DNA from: CAWBFD01 sp963788115
Lineage (GTDB): Bacteria; Actinomycetota; Thermoleophilia; Solirubrobacterales; 70-9
NCBI GenBank assembly: GCA_963788115.1
Contig: CAWBFD010000004.1
Span: 682,001-746,000 of the forward strand
Length of the DNA: 64,000 nt
Reading direction: 5' to 3'
Both the position numbers and the translations under genes were made by a program. The notes beneath the pieces are model-generated. The model was given only the letters and a program-made list of their open reading frames with translations. It was not told where the DNA came from and did not search any database. Below are positions 52,182-60,872 of this stretch, piece by piece. Position 1 is the first letter of the stretch; every line of letters starts with the position of its first letter.

Positions 52182-54549
52182 CGCTCGCCTGCACCTCCCC
52201 GCGCCGGGCCGGTGCCCGCCCCGGCGGCTGCTCGGGAGCCGGGCCCGCCGGCGGCGCGTTCGGGATCGGGCGGCTCACCGGCTCATCGGGCCCGACCGTG
52301 ACCGCGCTGCCATGGTGGGTGATCTTCAGCGGGTCCCCCTCGAGCAGCGTGTAACGGGCCCGGCGGTCGTTGACCTCTACCTTGATCCGCCGCCCGGCGA
52401 AGCCCACCCGGAAGCTGAGCCGCGCCACCCTTCTTGGGAGTCGGGGGGCGAAGCTCAGCGCCCCCGCGTGATCGCGCATGCCGCCGAAGCCCGACACGGC
52501 AGCGATCCATGTGCCCGCAAGCGAGGCCAGGTGGATGCCGTCCTTGGTGTTGTGATGGATGTCGCCGAGATCCATAATCGCGGCCTCGGCGAAGTAGTCG
52601 TACGCGAGCTCGAGATGGCCGACCTCGGCCGCCATCACCGCCTGGATGCACGCTGAGAGCGAGGAGTCGCGGACCGTGATCCGCTCGTAGTACTCGAAGT
52701 TGCGGGCCTTGTCCTCGGGTGAGAACGCGTCCCCCCGTACGAAGAGCGCGAGCACCAGGTCGGCCTGCTTGACCACCTGCTTGCGGTAGAGCTCGAAGTA
52801 CGGGAAATGGAGCATCAAGGGGTACTTCTCGGGGCCCATCCCATCGAAGTCCCAGACCGCGTGCTCCGTGAACTCCTCTGCTTGGGGATGCACCCCGAGC
52901 ACCCCGTCGTATGGAACGAGCATCGCCTCGGCCGCGTCCCGCCAGCTCGCCGCCTCCTCCGGATCGACGCCGAGCTCATGCGCGCGTTCCGGATGGCGCT
53001 CGACCGCGGCGGCGGCGCCGTGGAGGTTCCGCTGTGCCATCAGGTTGGTGTACACGTTGTTGTCGGCGATCGCGCTGTACTCGTCGGGACCAGTCACACC
53101 GTCGATGCGAAATCGGCCCTGAGCGTCGTGGTGTCCGAGCGAGCGCCAGAGCCGGGCGGTCTCGACGAGCAACTCGAGGCCTTCCTCCCGCTCGAACGCG
53201 GTGTCTCCGGTGACCGCCGCGTAGCGGATGACTGCATCGGCGATGCCGGCGTTGATGTGAAACGCGGCGGTGCTGGCCGGCCAGTACCCCGAGCACTCCT
53301 GGCCACGGATTGTGCGCCAGGGAAACGCGGCGCCGTCTCGACCGAGGACGCGCGCGCGGTCACGCGCCAGGTCGAGTGTGTCGTGGCGCCACCGAAGTGC
53401 ATCGCGGGCCGCGTCGGGGATCGTGTAGGTCAGGAGCGGGAGAACGAACGTCTCCGTGTCCCAGAAGGTATGGCCGTCGTAGCCGGTCCCGGTCAGGCCC
53501 TTCGCCGGGATCGCGCGCTGCTCTGCGCGGGCCCCGGCTTGCAGGGTGTGGAAGATCGCAAACCGAACCGCCTGCTGGAGATCGGGGTCGCCCTGGAGCT
53601 CCACGTCGGCCTGGTCCCAGAAGTCGTCGAGGTAGCCGTGCTGGGCCGCGAGAAGTCCGTCCCAGCCGCTGCGACGTGCGCTCGCCAGGGCCGCCTCGAC
53701 CTGGTCGCGGATCGAGGGCACTGAGCGTTGGCTCGACCATCCGTAGGCCAGGAACTTGACCAGGCGAAGGCGCTGTCCGGGCTCCAGCTCCGTCGCCACC
53801 TGCACCCGGCCGAGGTCCTCCTCGCTTGTGGCGCTCGTCTCGGTTCCGGGTGGGGCCTCGACGACGTGGTCCATCCCGGCTGCCATCCGCAGGCCGCTTG
53901 CGACCGTGCTGTGCACTAGTCCGACTCGGGTGTCGCTGGCCCCCCCGAACGCCTCCGACCGCAGGGTCGCACCCAGGTCGGCGCCGGCGCGCGGATCGCC
54001 GTCGACGGCGGAGGGCAGAGGCTCGTTCGCGACCAGCTCCGACTGGACGACGAAGCGGGCGCCCGCCCCGAGCGGCTCGACCTCGTACAGGATGGCGGCG
54101 ACGGACCGCTGGACGAAGGAGACGAGCCGAACTGTGGTGAGGCGAATCGCTTGGCCCGCCGGCGAGACCCACTCCGCCTCCCTTCGCAGGACGCCGGCAC
54201 GGAAATCGAGGACGCGCTCATGGCTGCTCAGCTCCCCGTAGCGGACATCGAACGGCTCGTCGTCGACCAGCAGGCGAATGATCTTGCCGTTGGTCACGTT
54301 GACCAGCGCCTGACCGGCCTCGGGATAGCCGTAGCCACCCTCGGGGTAGGGGAGCGGCCTGGTCTCGTAGAAGCTGTTGAGATACGTGCCGGGCAGGCCG
54401 TTGGGCTCGCCCTCGTCGAGATTCGCCCGCAGGCCGATGTGTCCGTTCGAGAGGGCGAGAATCGACTCGCTATGCGCGAGCACGGCGAGGTCCAGCTCGG
54501 CCTCGCGGACTGCCCACGGCTCGCAAGCGAAGCAGTGATGCTTGATCAC
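52177..54549 (-). CDS. GH65 disaccharide phosphorylase (trehalose/maltose/kojibiose phosphorylase type)
   Basis: 790 residues. GH65 features: ILALSNGHIGLRANLDEGEP and GLPGTYLNSFYE in the N-terminal beta-sandwich, YDGHTFWDTETFVLPLLTYT in the (alpha/alpha)6 barrel, and the catalytic acid Glu490 in RIDGVTGPDEYSAIADNNVY. The phosphate-site region is RKQVVKQADLVLALF. It phosphorolyses an alpha-glucoside to beta-glucose-1-phosphate and glucose. The upstream beta-phosphoglucomutase gene (overlap ATGA) uses exactly that product. Trehalose is the likeliest substrate but is not proven by sequence. The C-terminal 25 residues are Pro/Ala-rich. Confidence 0.9.
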   Translation of the reverse strand: MIKHHCFACEPWAVREAELDLAVLAHSESILALSNGHIGLRANLDEGEPNGLPGTYLNSFYETRPLPYPEGGYGYPEAGQALVNVTNGKIIRLLVDDEPFDVRYGELSSHERVLDFRAGVLRREAEWVSPAGQAIRLTTVRLVSFVQRSVAAILYEVEPLGAGARFVVQSELVANEPLPSAVDGDPRAGADLGATLRSEAFGGASDTRVGLVHSTVASGLRMAAGMDHVVEAPPGTETSATSEEDLGRVQVATELEPGQRLRLVKFLAYGWSSQRSVPSIRDQVEAALASARRSGWDGLLAAQHGYLDDFWDQADVELQGDPDLQQAVRFAIFHTLQAGARAEQRAIPAKGLTGTGYDGHTFWDTETFVLPLLTYTIPDAARDALRWRHDTLDLARDRARVLGRDGAAFPWRTIRGQECSGYWPASTAAFHINAGIADAVIRYAAVTGDTAFEREEGLELLVETARLWRSLGHHDAQGRFRIDGVTGPDEYSAIADNNVYTNLMAQRNLHGAAAAVERHPERAHELGVDPEEAASWRDAAEAMLVPYDGVLGVHPQAEEFTEHAVWDFDGMGPEKYPLMLHFPYFELYRKQVVKQADLVLALFVRGDAFSPEDKARNFEYYERITVRDSSLSACIQAVMAAEVGHLELAYDYFAEAAIMDLGDIHHNTKDGIHLASLAGTWIAAVSGFGGMRDHAGALSFAPRLPRRVARLSFRVGFAGRRIKVEVNDRRARYTLLEGDPLKITHHGSAVTVGPDEPVSRPIPNAPPAGPAPEQPPGRAPARRGEVQASG

Positions 54550-55289
54550 GGCCGCCCCAACAGCTCAGCGAGATCGGCGACGACGATGTCGGCCCCATGC
54601 TCGCGGAGCGCCTCCGCGTGATCCTCGCGATCCACGCCGACGACGCAGGCGAAGTCCCCGGCCCGCCCGGCGGCCACACCGGCCAGAGCATCCTCGAAGA
54701 CGGCGGCCTCGCCGGGGCTGACCCCGAGCGCCCGAGCCCCGGCCAGGAACGTGTCGGGGGCCGGCTTGCCCCTCAGCTGCTCGCGTTCGGCAACGATGCC
54801 GTCGATCCGGGCCTCGAAGAAGTGATCGATCCCTGAAGCGACCAGCACGTCCCGGGCGTTCGCGCTGGATGAGACGACCGCGCTGCGCAGGCTCGCCTTT
54901 CGGACCGCCTCCAGGTAGCGGACGGAACCCTCGTATGCCGACACGCCACGCTCGCGCATCAGCCGCAGGACGAGCTCGTTCTTCTTGTTGCCCAGGCCGC
55001 AGACGGTCTCCACATCCGGTGGGTCGCTGGGCTTGCCCTCGCCCAGCTCGATGCCCCGTGAGGCGAGGAACGAGCGCACACCGTCATAGCGTGGCTTGCC
55101 GTCCACGTACTGGTCGTAGTCGGCGTCGGCGTCGAACGCGACGAACTCCTCGCCGGTTCGGGCCGCCCGCCGGCGCAGATACCCGTCGAACATCTCCTTC
55201 CAGGCGGCGGCGTGGAGCGTCGCGGTCTCGGTCAGCACGCCGTCGAGATCGAACAGGCATGCCCGCACGCCGGTTGGTAGGCCGAGCAT
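54546..55289 (-). CDS. Beta-phosphoglucomutase family HAD hydrolase
   Basis: 247 residues. HAD motif I is CLFDLDGVLTETATLHAAAW with the nucleophile and acid/base aspartates, motif II VVSSSANARDVL, motif III Lys in LRGKPAPDTFLAGARALGVS, and motif IV AAVFEDALAGVAAGRAG. The cap domain includes YDQYVDGKPRYDGVRSFLAS, common in beta-PGM-like proteins linked to GH65 enzymes. It converts beta-glucose-1-P to glucose-6-P, completing phosphorolytic disaccharide use with the downstream gene. Confidence 0.9.
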   Translation of the reverse strand: MLGLPTGVRACLFDLDGVLTETATLHAAAWKEMFDGYLRRRAARTGEEFVAFDADADYDQYVDGKPRYDGVRSFLASRGIELGEGKPSDPPDVETVCGLGNKKNELVLRLMRERGVSAYEGSVRYLEAVRKASLRSAVVSSSANARDVLVASGIDHFFEARIDGIVAEREQLRGKPAPDTFLAGARALGVSPGEAAVFEDALAGVAAGRAGDFACVVGVDREDHAEALREHGADIVVADLAELLGRP

Positions 55290-55528
55290 GAGTCAGATAC
55301 TCGCGCAACATGGGGTGTCGGGGGCGTCGCGGCCTACCGGGTCTCGAGCGCGTCAGCTTCCAGATCGTTCCGCGGCCTGTGTTCGAGCACGGCTGAGGCC
55401 TGCGCCTCCAGGGCCTCTCCCGCTTGGTAGATGCCGGTAGCAACCGGGCTGCCGGACGCTCAGCGGTGACCGGGAGTCGATCGGGCAGCGCAGCCGCGGG
55501 CGCGGCTGGCAACATAGGCGGGGTCGGT

Positions 55529-56329
55529 GTGCACGAGACGAGATCCGGCGCCATCCGCGCGAGAGCCCCATCTCTAGCGCCAGGCCGGCTGCGCCGCATC
55601 GGCCACAAGGGCGCCGACGCCATCGTGCCCGGGAACACGATCGAGAGCTTTCACGCGGCGGTCGAGGCCGGAGTCGACATGATCGAGCTAGACGTCGTGC
55701 GTCCGCGTGGCGACTTCGCCGACGGCGCCGATTGGCGCAAGGCCGCCGCCGGTCCCGGCCGTGCGTCTGGGCCGCTGCTCGTCGCGCACGACTGGGGGGA
55801 AGCTGAGCGCCGCCCGCCGCTCTCCCTCCCGGAGGCGCTGGACGCCTTCAGCCGCCCGCCCCTCGACACGGTCGAGATCGACTGCGACCTGAAGCTTGCG
55901 GGCCGTGAGCACGAGGTCGTCGCCGCCCTGCGCGAGCGCGACCTGATCGGGCGCTCGATGGTGTCGACGATGGAGATCCCGAGCCTGCTCGAGTTGCGCC
56001 GGCTCGAGCCGTCGCTCCGGCGCGGCTGGACCTTCCCCCGGATCACCCGCGCCTGGGATCGCAAGCGCTGGGCCCGCCCGATGGTGGCCGCCTGGCTGGT
56101 GACGATGCGCCGGCGGCTGCCATCGCTCGCCAAGCGCCAGCTCCCGGCCCTGGGGGTGGCGGCGATGTGGATCTACGAGCCGCTGGCCACGCCCCGCCTC
56201 GCCAAGGTGTGTGAGGCGGCGGGGGTCGAGCTGATCGCGTGGACGGTGGACGACCCCGCCCGGATCAGGACGCTCCAAGCCATGGGAGTTCACGGGATCT
56301 GCACGAACGATCCGCGGTTGCTCGATTGA
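55529..56329 (+). CDS. Glycerophosphodiester phosphodiesterase family protein
   Basis: 266 residues from GTG 55529. The TIM-barrel GDPD motifs are present: RRIGHKGADAIVPGNTIESF (catalytic His and Asn-Thr), AGVDMIELDVVRPRG with the Glu-x-Asp metal ligands, LLVAHDWG (second His) and the C-terminal LIAWTVDDPARIRTLQAMGV, then GICTNDPRLL. The inserted stretch after ELDVV is longer than usual. No signal peptide is seen, so it is probably cytosolic. It hydrolyses glycerophosphodiesters to glycerol-3-P and an alcohol. The 239 bases before it (divergent from the HAD gene) show nothing distinctive. Confidence 0.85.
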   Translation: MHETRSGAIRARAPSLAPGRLRRIGHKGADAIVPGNTIESFHAAVEAGVDMIELDVVRPRGDFADGADWRKAAAGPGRASGPLLVAHDWGEAERRPPLSLPEALDAFSRPPLDTVEIDCDLKLAGREHEVVAALRERDLIGRSMVSTMEIPSLLELRRLEPSLRRGWTFPRITRAWDRKRWARPMVAAWLVTMRRRLPSLAKRQLPALGVAAMWIYEPLATPRLAKVCEAAGVELIAWTVDDPARIRTLQAMGVHGICTNDPRLLD

Positions 56330-56364
56330 GGGCCAACGCCGGGCCACGCGGGTAGAGTGCGGAT

Positions 56365-57990
56365 GTGCCCGGAGGGGGTGGAGCCGGTACCGCGCATGCG
56401 GCCCTGAAGGGGTCGGCCGGCGCCCGGGCCACCGACGCCTTCGCGCCCGGGACGACGATGGTGCTCGTGGCGATGGCGCTCGGCGTACTCGTCATCGCCA
56501 ATGACTTCACGGCGCTCAACGTCGCCCTGCCCGCGATCGAGCAGGACTTCGACGTCGACGTGGGCACCGTCCAATGGGTGATCAACGCTTACTGCCTGAC
56601 GTTCGGGATGGCCCTGGTCACCGGTGGGCGGCTCGCCGACCTGTTCGGGCGCCGGCGGGTGTTCTTCATCGGCACGGCGATGTTCGCCGGCTTCTCCCTG
56701 CTCGGAGGACTGGCTCCGAACACCGGTTGGCTGATCGCGATGCGGGTGGGGATGGGGATCGGCGGGGCGCTCATGTGGCCCGCGATCCTGGGCATGACCT
56801 ACGCGGCCCTCCCGCCGGCCCGCTCGGCGCTCGCCGGGGGGTTGATCCTCGGTGCCGCCGGGCTCGGCAATGCCATCGGCCCGCTTATCGGTGGCGTCCT
56901 CACCGACGAGCTCAGCTGGCGCTGGATCTTCTTCCTCAACGTCCCGATCGCTGCGTTCGCGGTCGCCGTGACTGCCCTCAAGGTCCACCAGCCGCCGGTC
57001 GAGGCCGAGGCCGAGCGGATCGATTACGCCGGAATCGCGACCCTGTCCGCCGGCCTCCTGTTGCTCCTGCTGGCCTTCGACCAAGCAGGAGACTGGGGCT
57101 TTGGCGATCCGCGCGTGATCGCGATGCTGGCGGTCGCGGTCGCATTGGTGGTCGCCTTCGGCTTCGTCGAACCGCGGATGCGAGAGAACGCGCTGGTGCC
57201 GACGGACGTGATCAGCAACCGCGAGTTCCGGTATGCCTGCCTGGTCATCCTGCTGTTCTCGGCCGGGTTCTTCGCCACCGTGCTCTATGCGCCGCAGTTC
57301 ATGGAGAAGGTTCTGGGGTACTCCGCCCTCGAGGCGGGGGTCGGGATGCTTCCGATGCTCGGATGCTTCGCCCTCACCTCGTTCGTCGCCGGCCCCATCT
57401 ACGAGCACCTGGGTCCGAAGCTGACGATCACGCTCGGAGCGGCGTGCATGGTCGTCGGCCCGTTCCTGCTCTCCCTCATCTCCGCCGATTCGGCGTACGG
57501 CGCGCTGGTGCCCGGACTCGCGGTCACCGGGGTCGGCGTCGGCCTCTACGCGCCCTCGCTGACTACGGCCTCGGTCAACGCGCTCGGCCAGGCTCGGGCG
57601 AGCCTCGCCGGCGGCCTCGTCTACATGTTCCAGATCGGGGGCGGCGCGCTCGGGCTTGGGATCACCACCGCGATCTTCACGATCACGTCAGAGGACAAGC
57701 TCGCCTCCGAGGCCTCCGCCGCCGGCTTCGACCTCACCGAGCACCAAGCGAGCGTCGCCCATGGCGACCTCGCCGGCACCGACGCGGCCGCGGCGGCGCT
57801 TGGGAACCTCAGCTCCTCGGCGGCGGAGCGGGTGGAGGCGGCGGTCCGCGACTCGTTCGTGGTCGGGATCCAGTGGGGCTTCCGCTACGTGGCCGCGGTC
57901 GCGCTGATCGGATTCGTGGTCGCGGCGCTGTTCGTCGGCGGACGTGCCGGCGAGAGCCCGGAGGAGGCGCCGGAGTCGGCACCGGCGTAG
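56365..57990 (+). CDS. MFS transporter, DHA2 (EmrB/QacA) type
   Basis: 541 residues, about 14 helices. IANDFTALNVALPAIEQDFD (helix 1 with the conserved acidic motif), GGRLADLFGRRRVFFIGTAM (motif A), LILGAAGLGNAIGPLIGGVL (motif C) and the short WRWIFFLNVPIAAFAVAV motif are diagnostic. A soluble loop between the last two helices is about 60 residues. It is a second drug-efflux-type carrier in the window, without an adjacent regulator. GTG 56365; there is a 35-base gap after the GDPD gene. Confidence 0.88.
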   Translation: MPGGGGAGTAHAALKGSAGARATDAFAPGTTMVLVAMALGVLVIANDFTALNVALPAIEQDFDVDVGTVQWVINAYCLTFGMALVTGGRLADLFGRRRVFFIGTAMFAGFSLLGGLAPNTGWLIAMRVGMGIGGALMWPAILGMTYAALPPARSALAGGLILGAAGLGNAIGPLIGGVLTDELSWRWIFFLNVPIAAFAVAVTALKVHQPPVEAEAERIDYAGIATLSAGLLLLLLAFDQAGDWGFGDPRVIAMLAVAVALVVAFGFVEPRMRENALVPTDVISNREFRYACLVILLFSAGFFATVLYAPQFMEKVLGYSALEAGVGMLPMLGCFALTSFVAGPIYEHLGPKLTITLGAACMVVGPFLLSLISADSAYGALVPGLAVTGVGVGLYAPSLTTASVNALGQARASLAGGLVYMFQIGGGALGLGITTAIFTITSEDKLASEASAAGFDLTEHQASVAHGDLAGTDAAAAALGNLSSSAAERVEAAVRDSFVVGIQWGFRYVAAVALIGFVVAALFVGGRAGESPEEAPESAPA

Positions 57991-58037
57991 GTCTCGGCTC
58001 GGAGGCTCCCGGGGGCGGGCGTCGTCCTTTGGGGGCG

Positions 58038-58083
58038 TTGACGCCGCCCCGGGGCTTGACGCCGCCAGGGCCTTGACGCCGCC
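58038..58083 (+). repeat. Three direct copies of TTGACGCCGCC
   Basis: Exact 11-base copies at 58038-58048, 58056-58066 and 58073-58083, with spacings of 18 and 17 bases. They lie about 40 bases before the AbiEi/DUF559 start. Confidence 0.8.
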
Positions 58084-58122
58084 CCCGGGGGCGCTCGGGG
58101 TGAGCGTGGGGTTGTTCATCGC

Positions 58123-59076
58123 ATGGATGAAGTACCCCTGGTTCGCGCCGCTCGCCGCCTCCCTGGAGGCCAAGATCAACGCCTCGCGTGGCTCGCCTCA
58201 CGTCAGCACGGAGTCGTGACCCGCGCCCAGCTTCGCGCCCTGGGCCTCCGCCGAGGAGCGATCGATCTCCGTCTGAGGCGCGGGCGGCTCCATCGAGTGC
58301 ATCGAGGCGTATACCTGGTAGGCCACACAGCTCCCAGCCGGTTCACGCCTGAGATGGCGGCGACATTGGCATGCGGATCCAGGGCGATGGTCAGCCATGG
58401 GAGTGCGGGATACATGTGGATGCTCATGCGCGCACGGCCGCGCCGGGTCGAGGTCACCGTTCTCGGTGACTGGAGGCCCATCCATCCGGGGCTTCGAACC
58501 CATAGCAGCGCCACGCTCACGCCTCGGGATCGACGCTGGGTTCACCGCATTCCCGTGACCAGCCCGGCTCGCACCACGCTTGACCTCGCAGCGGGGCTTG
58601 AGGTGGCCCAGGTGGAGCGGATGGTGGCGGAGGCACAGCGGCTGGACCTCGTACGGCCGAGCGAACTTGAGCAGCAGCTCGCCCGCAACCCTGGCCGTCG
58701 CGGCTCGGCGGTGCTTCGCATGGTCCTCGGCCTCGAGGGAGGGCCGGCATTCACCCGCTCCGTGGCGGAGGCCCGGTTGCTGAGGCTGGCGCGGGACGCG
58801 CGTCTTCCCGTGCCGGAGTCGAACGCGATCGTCGCTGGTTACGAAGTTGACCTCTTCTGGCGTCACCCGCGGGTCGTTGTCGAATTCGACAGCTTCGAGT
58901 TTCACGGTGATCGGCGTGCCTTTGAATCGGACCGCCTACGGGATGCTGAGCTACAGGCCGCAGGCTTCCGGGTGATCCGCGTGACCTGGCGCCAGCTCGT
59001 CCGTCACCCCGATGGGGTGGTCGACCGCATCGGCCGAGCGATCGCGGGCTCCCTCGCCGCTGCCCCTCCAACCTGA
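58123..59076 (+). CDS. AbiEi-type winged-helix / DUF559 endonuclease-like protein
   Basis: 317 residues. The N-terminus is an AbiEi-like winged helix: RQHGVVTRAQLRALGLRRGA, then LRRGRLHRVHRGVYLVG. The C-terminal region (about 212-300) resembles DUF559/Vsr-like PD-(D/E)xK nucleases: VAEARLLRLARDARLPVPES, YEVDLFWRHPRVVVEFDSFE and FRVIRVTWRQLVRHP, with Glu, Asp and Glu-x-Asp as likely metal ligands. Such proteins are common in actinobacteria and usually lack a partner toxin. None is seen here. Role in defence or repair is unproven. ATG 58123. Confidence 0.82.
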   Translation: MDEVPLVRAARRLPGGQDQRLAWLASRQHGVVTRAQLRALGLRRGAIDLRLRRGRLHRVHRGVYLVGHTAPSRFTPEMAATLACGSRAMVSHGSAGYMWMLMRARPRRVEVTVLGDWRPIHPGLRTHSSATLTPRDRRWVHRIPVTSPARTTLDLAAGLEVAQVERMVAEAQRLDLVRPSELEQQLARNPGRRGSAVLRMVLGLEGGPAFTRSVAEARLLRLARDARLPVPESNAIVAGYEVDLFWRHPRVVVEFDSFEFHGDRRAFESDRLRDAELQAAGFRVIRVTWRQLVRHPDGVVDRIGRAIAGSLAAAPPT

Positions 59077-59120
59077 CGAGCGAGTGGTAATTCATCACTG
59101 TGATGCAGAAGTCCCCGCTC

Positions 59121-59201
59121 GGGGCCGGGGCCGTGGGGCGGGGCCGGGGCCGTGGGGCGGCGGCGGGGCGGGGCGGGGCCGTGGGGCGGGGCCGTGGGGC
59201 G
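59121..59201 (+). repeat. G-rich tandem repeat
   Basis: Repeated GGGGCCGTGGGGC units (four copies, starting about 59127, 59146, 59176 and 59190) separated by GGGGC and GGCGGC fillers. The top strand has many G4 runs and could form G-quadruplexes. It fills most of the 165-base convergent gap. Confidence 0.75.
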
Positions 59202-59241
59202 GTCGGCCGGGAGCATCGCGGGTCGAGAGAGGGGCGGCCGC

Positions 59242-60660
59242 TCAGGCCGGCGCGGCGATGCCGGGCGTGCGGGTGATGCCGCGCGCCTCGAAGTACTCCC
59301 GCTCCCGCTCGCCCAGCTCGGTGGCCGGCGGGTCGGCGTAGACCCACTCGCGCATGATTCGGTGCCAGTTGCGCTTCGCGCGGAGCTGGGCCAGCACCGC
59401 GAGGACGCCGGTCTCCATCCGGCGGCCCATCAGCTCCTCGGCGGGGACACTCTCCCTCCGCATCAGGTCGTAGTACTCGGACCGGGGGTCCGAGGTCGAC
59501 TCGATCACCTTCATCACCAACCGCGCGGAGATCTCGTACTCGCGGTCCTCCATGTACCAGCCACCGACCACCATCACGTGCTCCATCAACCGCTGGGCGT
59601 CGAGCTTGGAGGGGCTCTTGACGAAGCCGAGGTCGTGCAGCGCCTTGCGCAGGGCCTCGGGATCGCGCCGCACCCCGGCGTCCACGGCCCGCTGCTCGAG
59701 CTCGATCTGCTCCGGATCGAGCTTCTTGGTCATGCCGAAGTCGAGGAAGGCGACCCGCCCGTCGGGCATGAGGATGTAGTTGCCCGGATGGGGGTCGGCG
59801 TTGAAGTGCTGGAGGTGGTAGATCGAGCCGAAGGCGAAGCGGTAGACGATCTCGCCGAAGCGGCTGCGCTCCTCCGCCGGCAATGCCTTCACCGTCTCGA
59901 AATCGACCCCTTCCACGTACTCGGTGACCAGCACGCGGCGCCGCGACAGGCGCGTGAGCACGTCAGGCACATAGATGAACGGATGCCCCCGGTATCCGCG
60001 GGCGAACGCGCGCTGGCTCTGGGCCTCGTACTCGTAGTCGAGCTCCTCGAGCACGCGCTCTCGCAGCTCGCGGGCGATCGCACGGGGGTCGAGGCCGGGG
60101 GCGAGCGCCTTCGCCAACCGCATGATCGTGCCCATGTTGGCGAGATCCGCCTCGAGCGCCTCGGCCACGCCGGGGTACTGGACCTTGACGGCGACCCGGC
60201 GTCCGTCGTGCAGGGTGGCGCGGTGCACCTGACCGATCGAGGCGGCGGCGAACGCCTCCGGCTCGATCTCGGCGAAGAGCTCGTCCGGGGTCTCGTCGCG
60301 ACACTCCTCGACCAGCACCTTCTCGACGCTCTCCCAGGGCATCGGCGGCGCCGAGGTGCGGAGCTTCGCCAGCTGCTCCTGGTAGATCTCCGCGTACTCG
60401 GGCGGCAGGAACTCGGTGTCGATGAACGACGCGAGCTGGCCGAGCTTCATCGCCGCCCCCTTCATCTCGCCGAGGGTTGAGGCGATCTTGAGGGCGGTCT
60501 CCAGATGGCGCGCCTCGAGCCGCTCGCGGGCTTCCTCCTCGGAGCGGGCCAGGCTCGCCGCCTTCGTGCCCGCGTACCGGGTCGCCTGCACGCCCAGCGC
60601 CGAGCCGAGCCTGGTGGAGCGCCTGACGCGGCCCTTCGGGATCTTGTGCTCGTCGGCCAC
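59242..60660 (-). CDS. ABC1/UbiB/ADCK-family atypical kinase
   Basis: 472 residues. The family's N-terminal KxGQ-like motif is GAAMKLGQLASFIDTEFLPP, the Ala-rich loop AFAAASIGQVHRATLHDGRR (replacing the P-loop), the VAIK lysine in VAVKVQYPGV, and NADPHPGNYILMPDGRVAFL then DFGMTKKLD for the catalytic and metal sites. GTG 60660 (VADEHKIPKGRVRR) is preferred; the frame extends to 60699. UbiB homologues act as ATPases in quinone biosynthesis; actinobacteria use many in unknown roles. It is divergent from rplY. Confidence 0.87.
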   Translation of the reverse strand: MADEHKIPKGRVRRSTRLGSALGVQATRYAGTKAASLARSEEEARERLEARHLETALKIASTLGEMKGAAMKLGQLASFIDTEFLPPEYAEIYQEQLAKLRTSAPPMPWESVEKVLVEECRDETPDELFAEIEPEAFAAASIGQVHRATLHDGRRVAVKVQYPGVAEALEADLANMGTIMRLAKALAPGLDPRAIARELRERVLEELDYEYEAQSQRAFARGYRGHPFIYVPDVLTRLSRRRVLVTEYVEGVDFETVKALPAEERSRFGEIVYRFAFGSIYHLQHFNADPHPGNYILMPDGRVAFLDFGMTKKLDPEQIELEQRAVDAGVRRDPEALRKALHDLGFVKSPSKLDAQRLMEHVMVVGGWYMEDREYEISARLVMKVIESTSDPRSEYYDLMRRESVPAEELMGRRMETGVLAVLAQLRAKRNWHRIMREWVYADPPATELGEREREYFEARGITRTPGIAAPA

Positions 60661-60672
60661 GACGCAAGGGTA

Positions 60673-60833
60673 AGTGACTGTGCGAAACCCCCCGCGCACG
60701 CCTGGCGGCGCCAGAGCGGGGCAGGCGGCGTCCTCGCCGGCTCACGTGGCTCTACCACGCATCGCCGGCTGCGTCCTTGCCTGCCCCGCTCTGGCGCCAC
60801 CAGCCACACACGCGGGGTTCTCGCACAGTCACT
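60673..60833. repeat. 161-bp imperfect palindrome
   Basis: The whole interval folds back on itself around loop CTCTA at 60750-60754. Outer arm AGTGACTGTGCGA matches perfectly at both ends. An inner 20-base block, GGCGCCAGAGCGGGGCAGGC, is perfectly repeated in reverse. CGTGG/CCACG closes the tip. It lies between the divergent ABC1 kinase and rplY starts and covers most of their shared promoter region. TAAG occurs on both sides, so a MITE-like insertion is possible. Confidence 0.85.
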
Positions 60834-60872
60834 AAGGCGTGGGCCGGCACGGTTTTCTATCCTCAACCGCCG

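Noticed and set aside
59101..59205. CRISPR-like repeat array
   Set aside because: The units are short, G-rich and without unique spacers; there are no cas genes.
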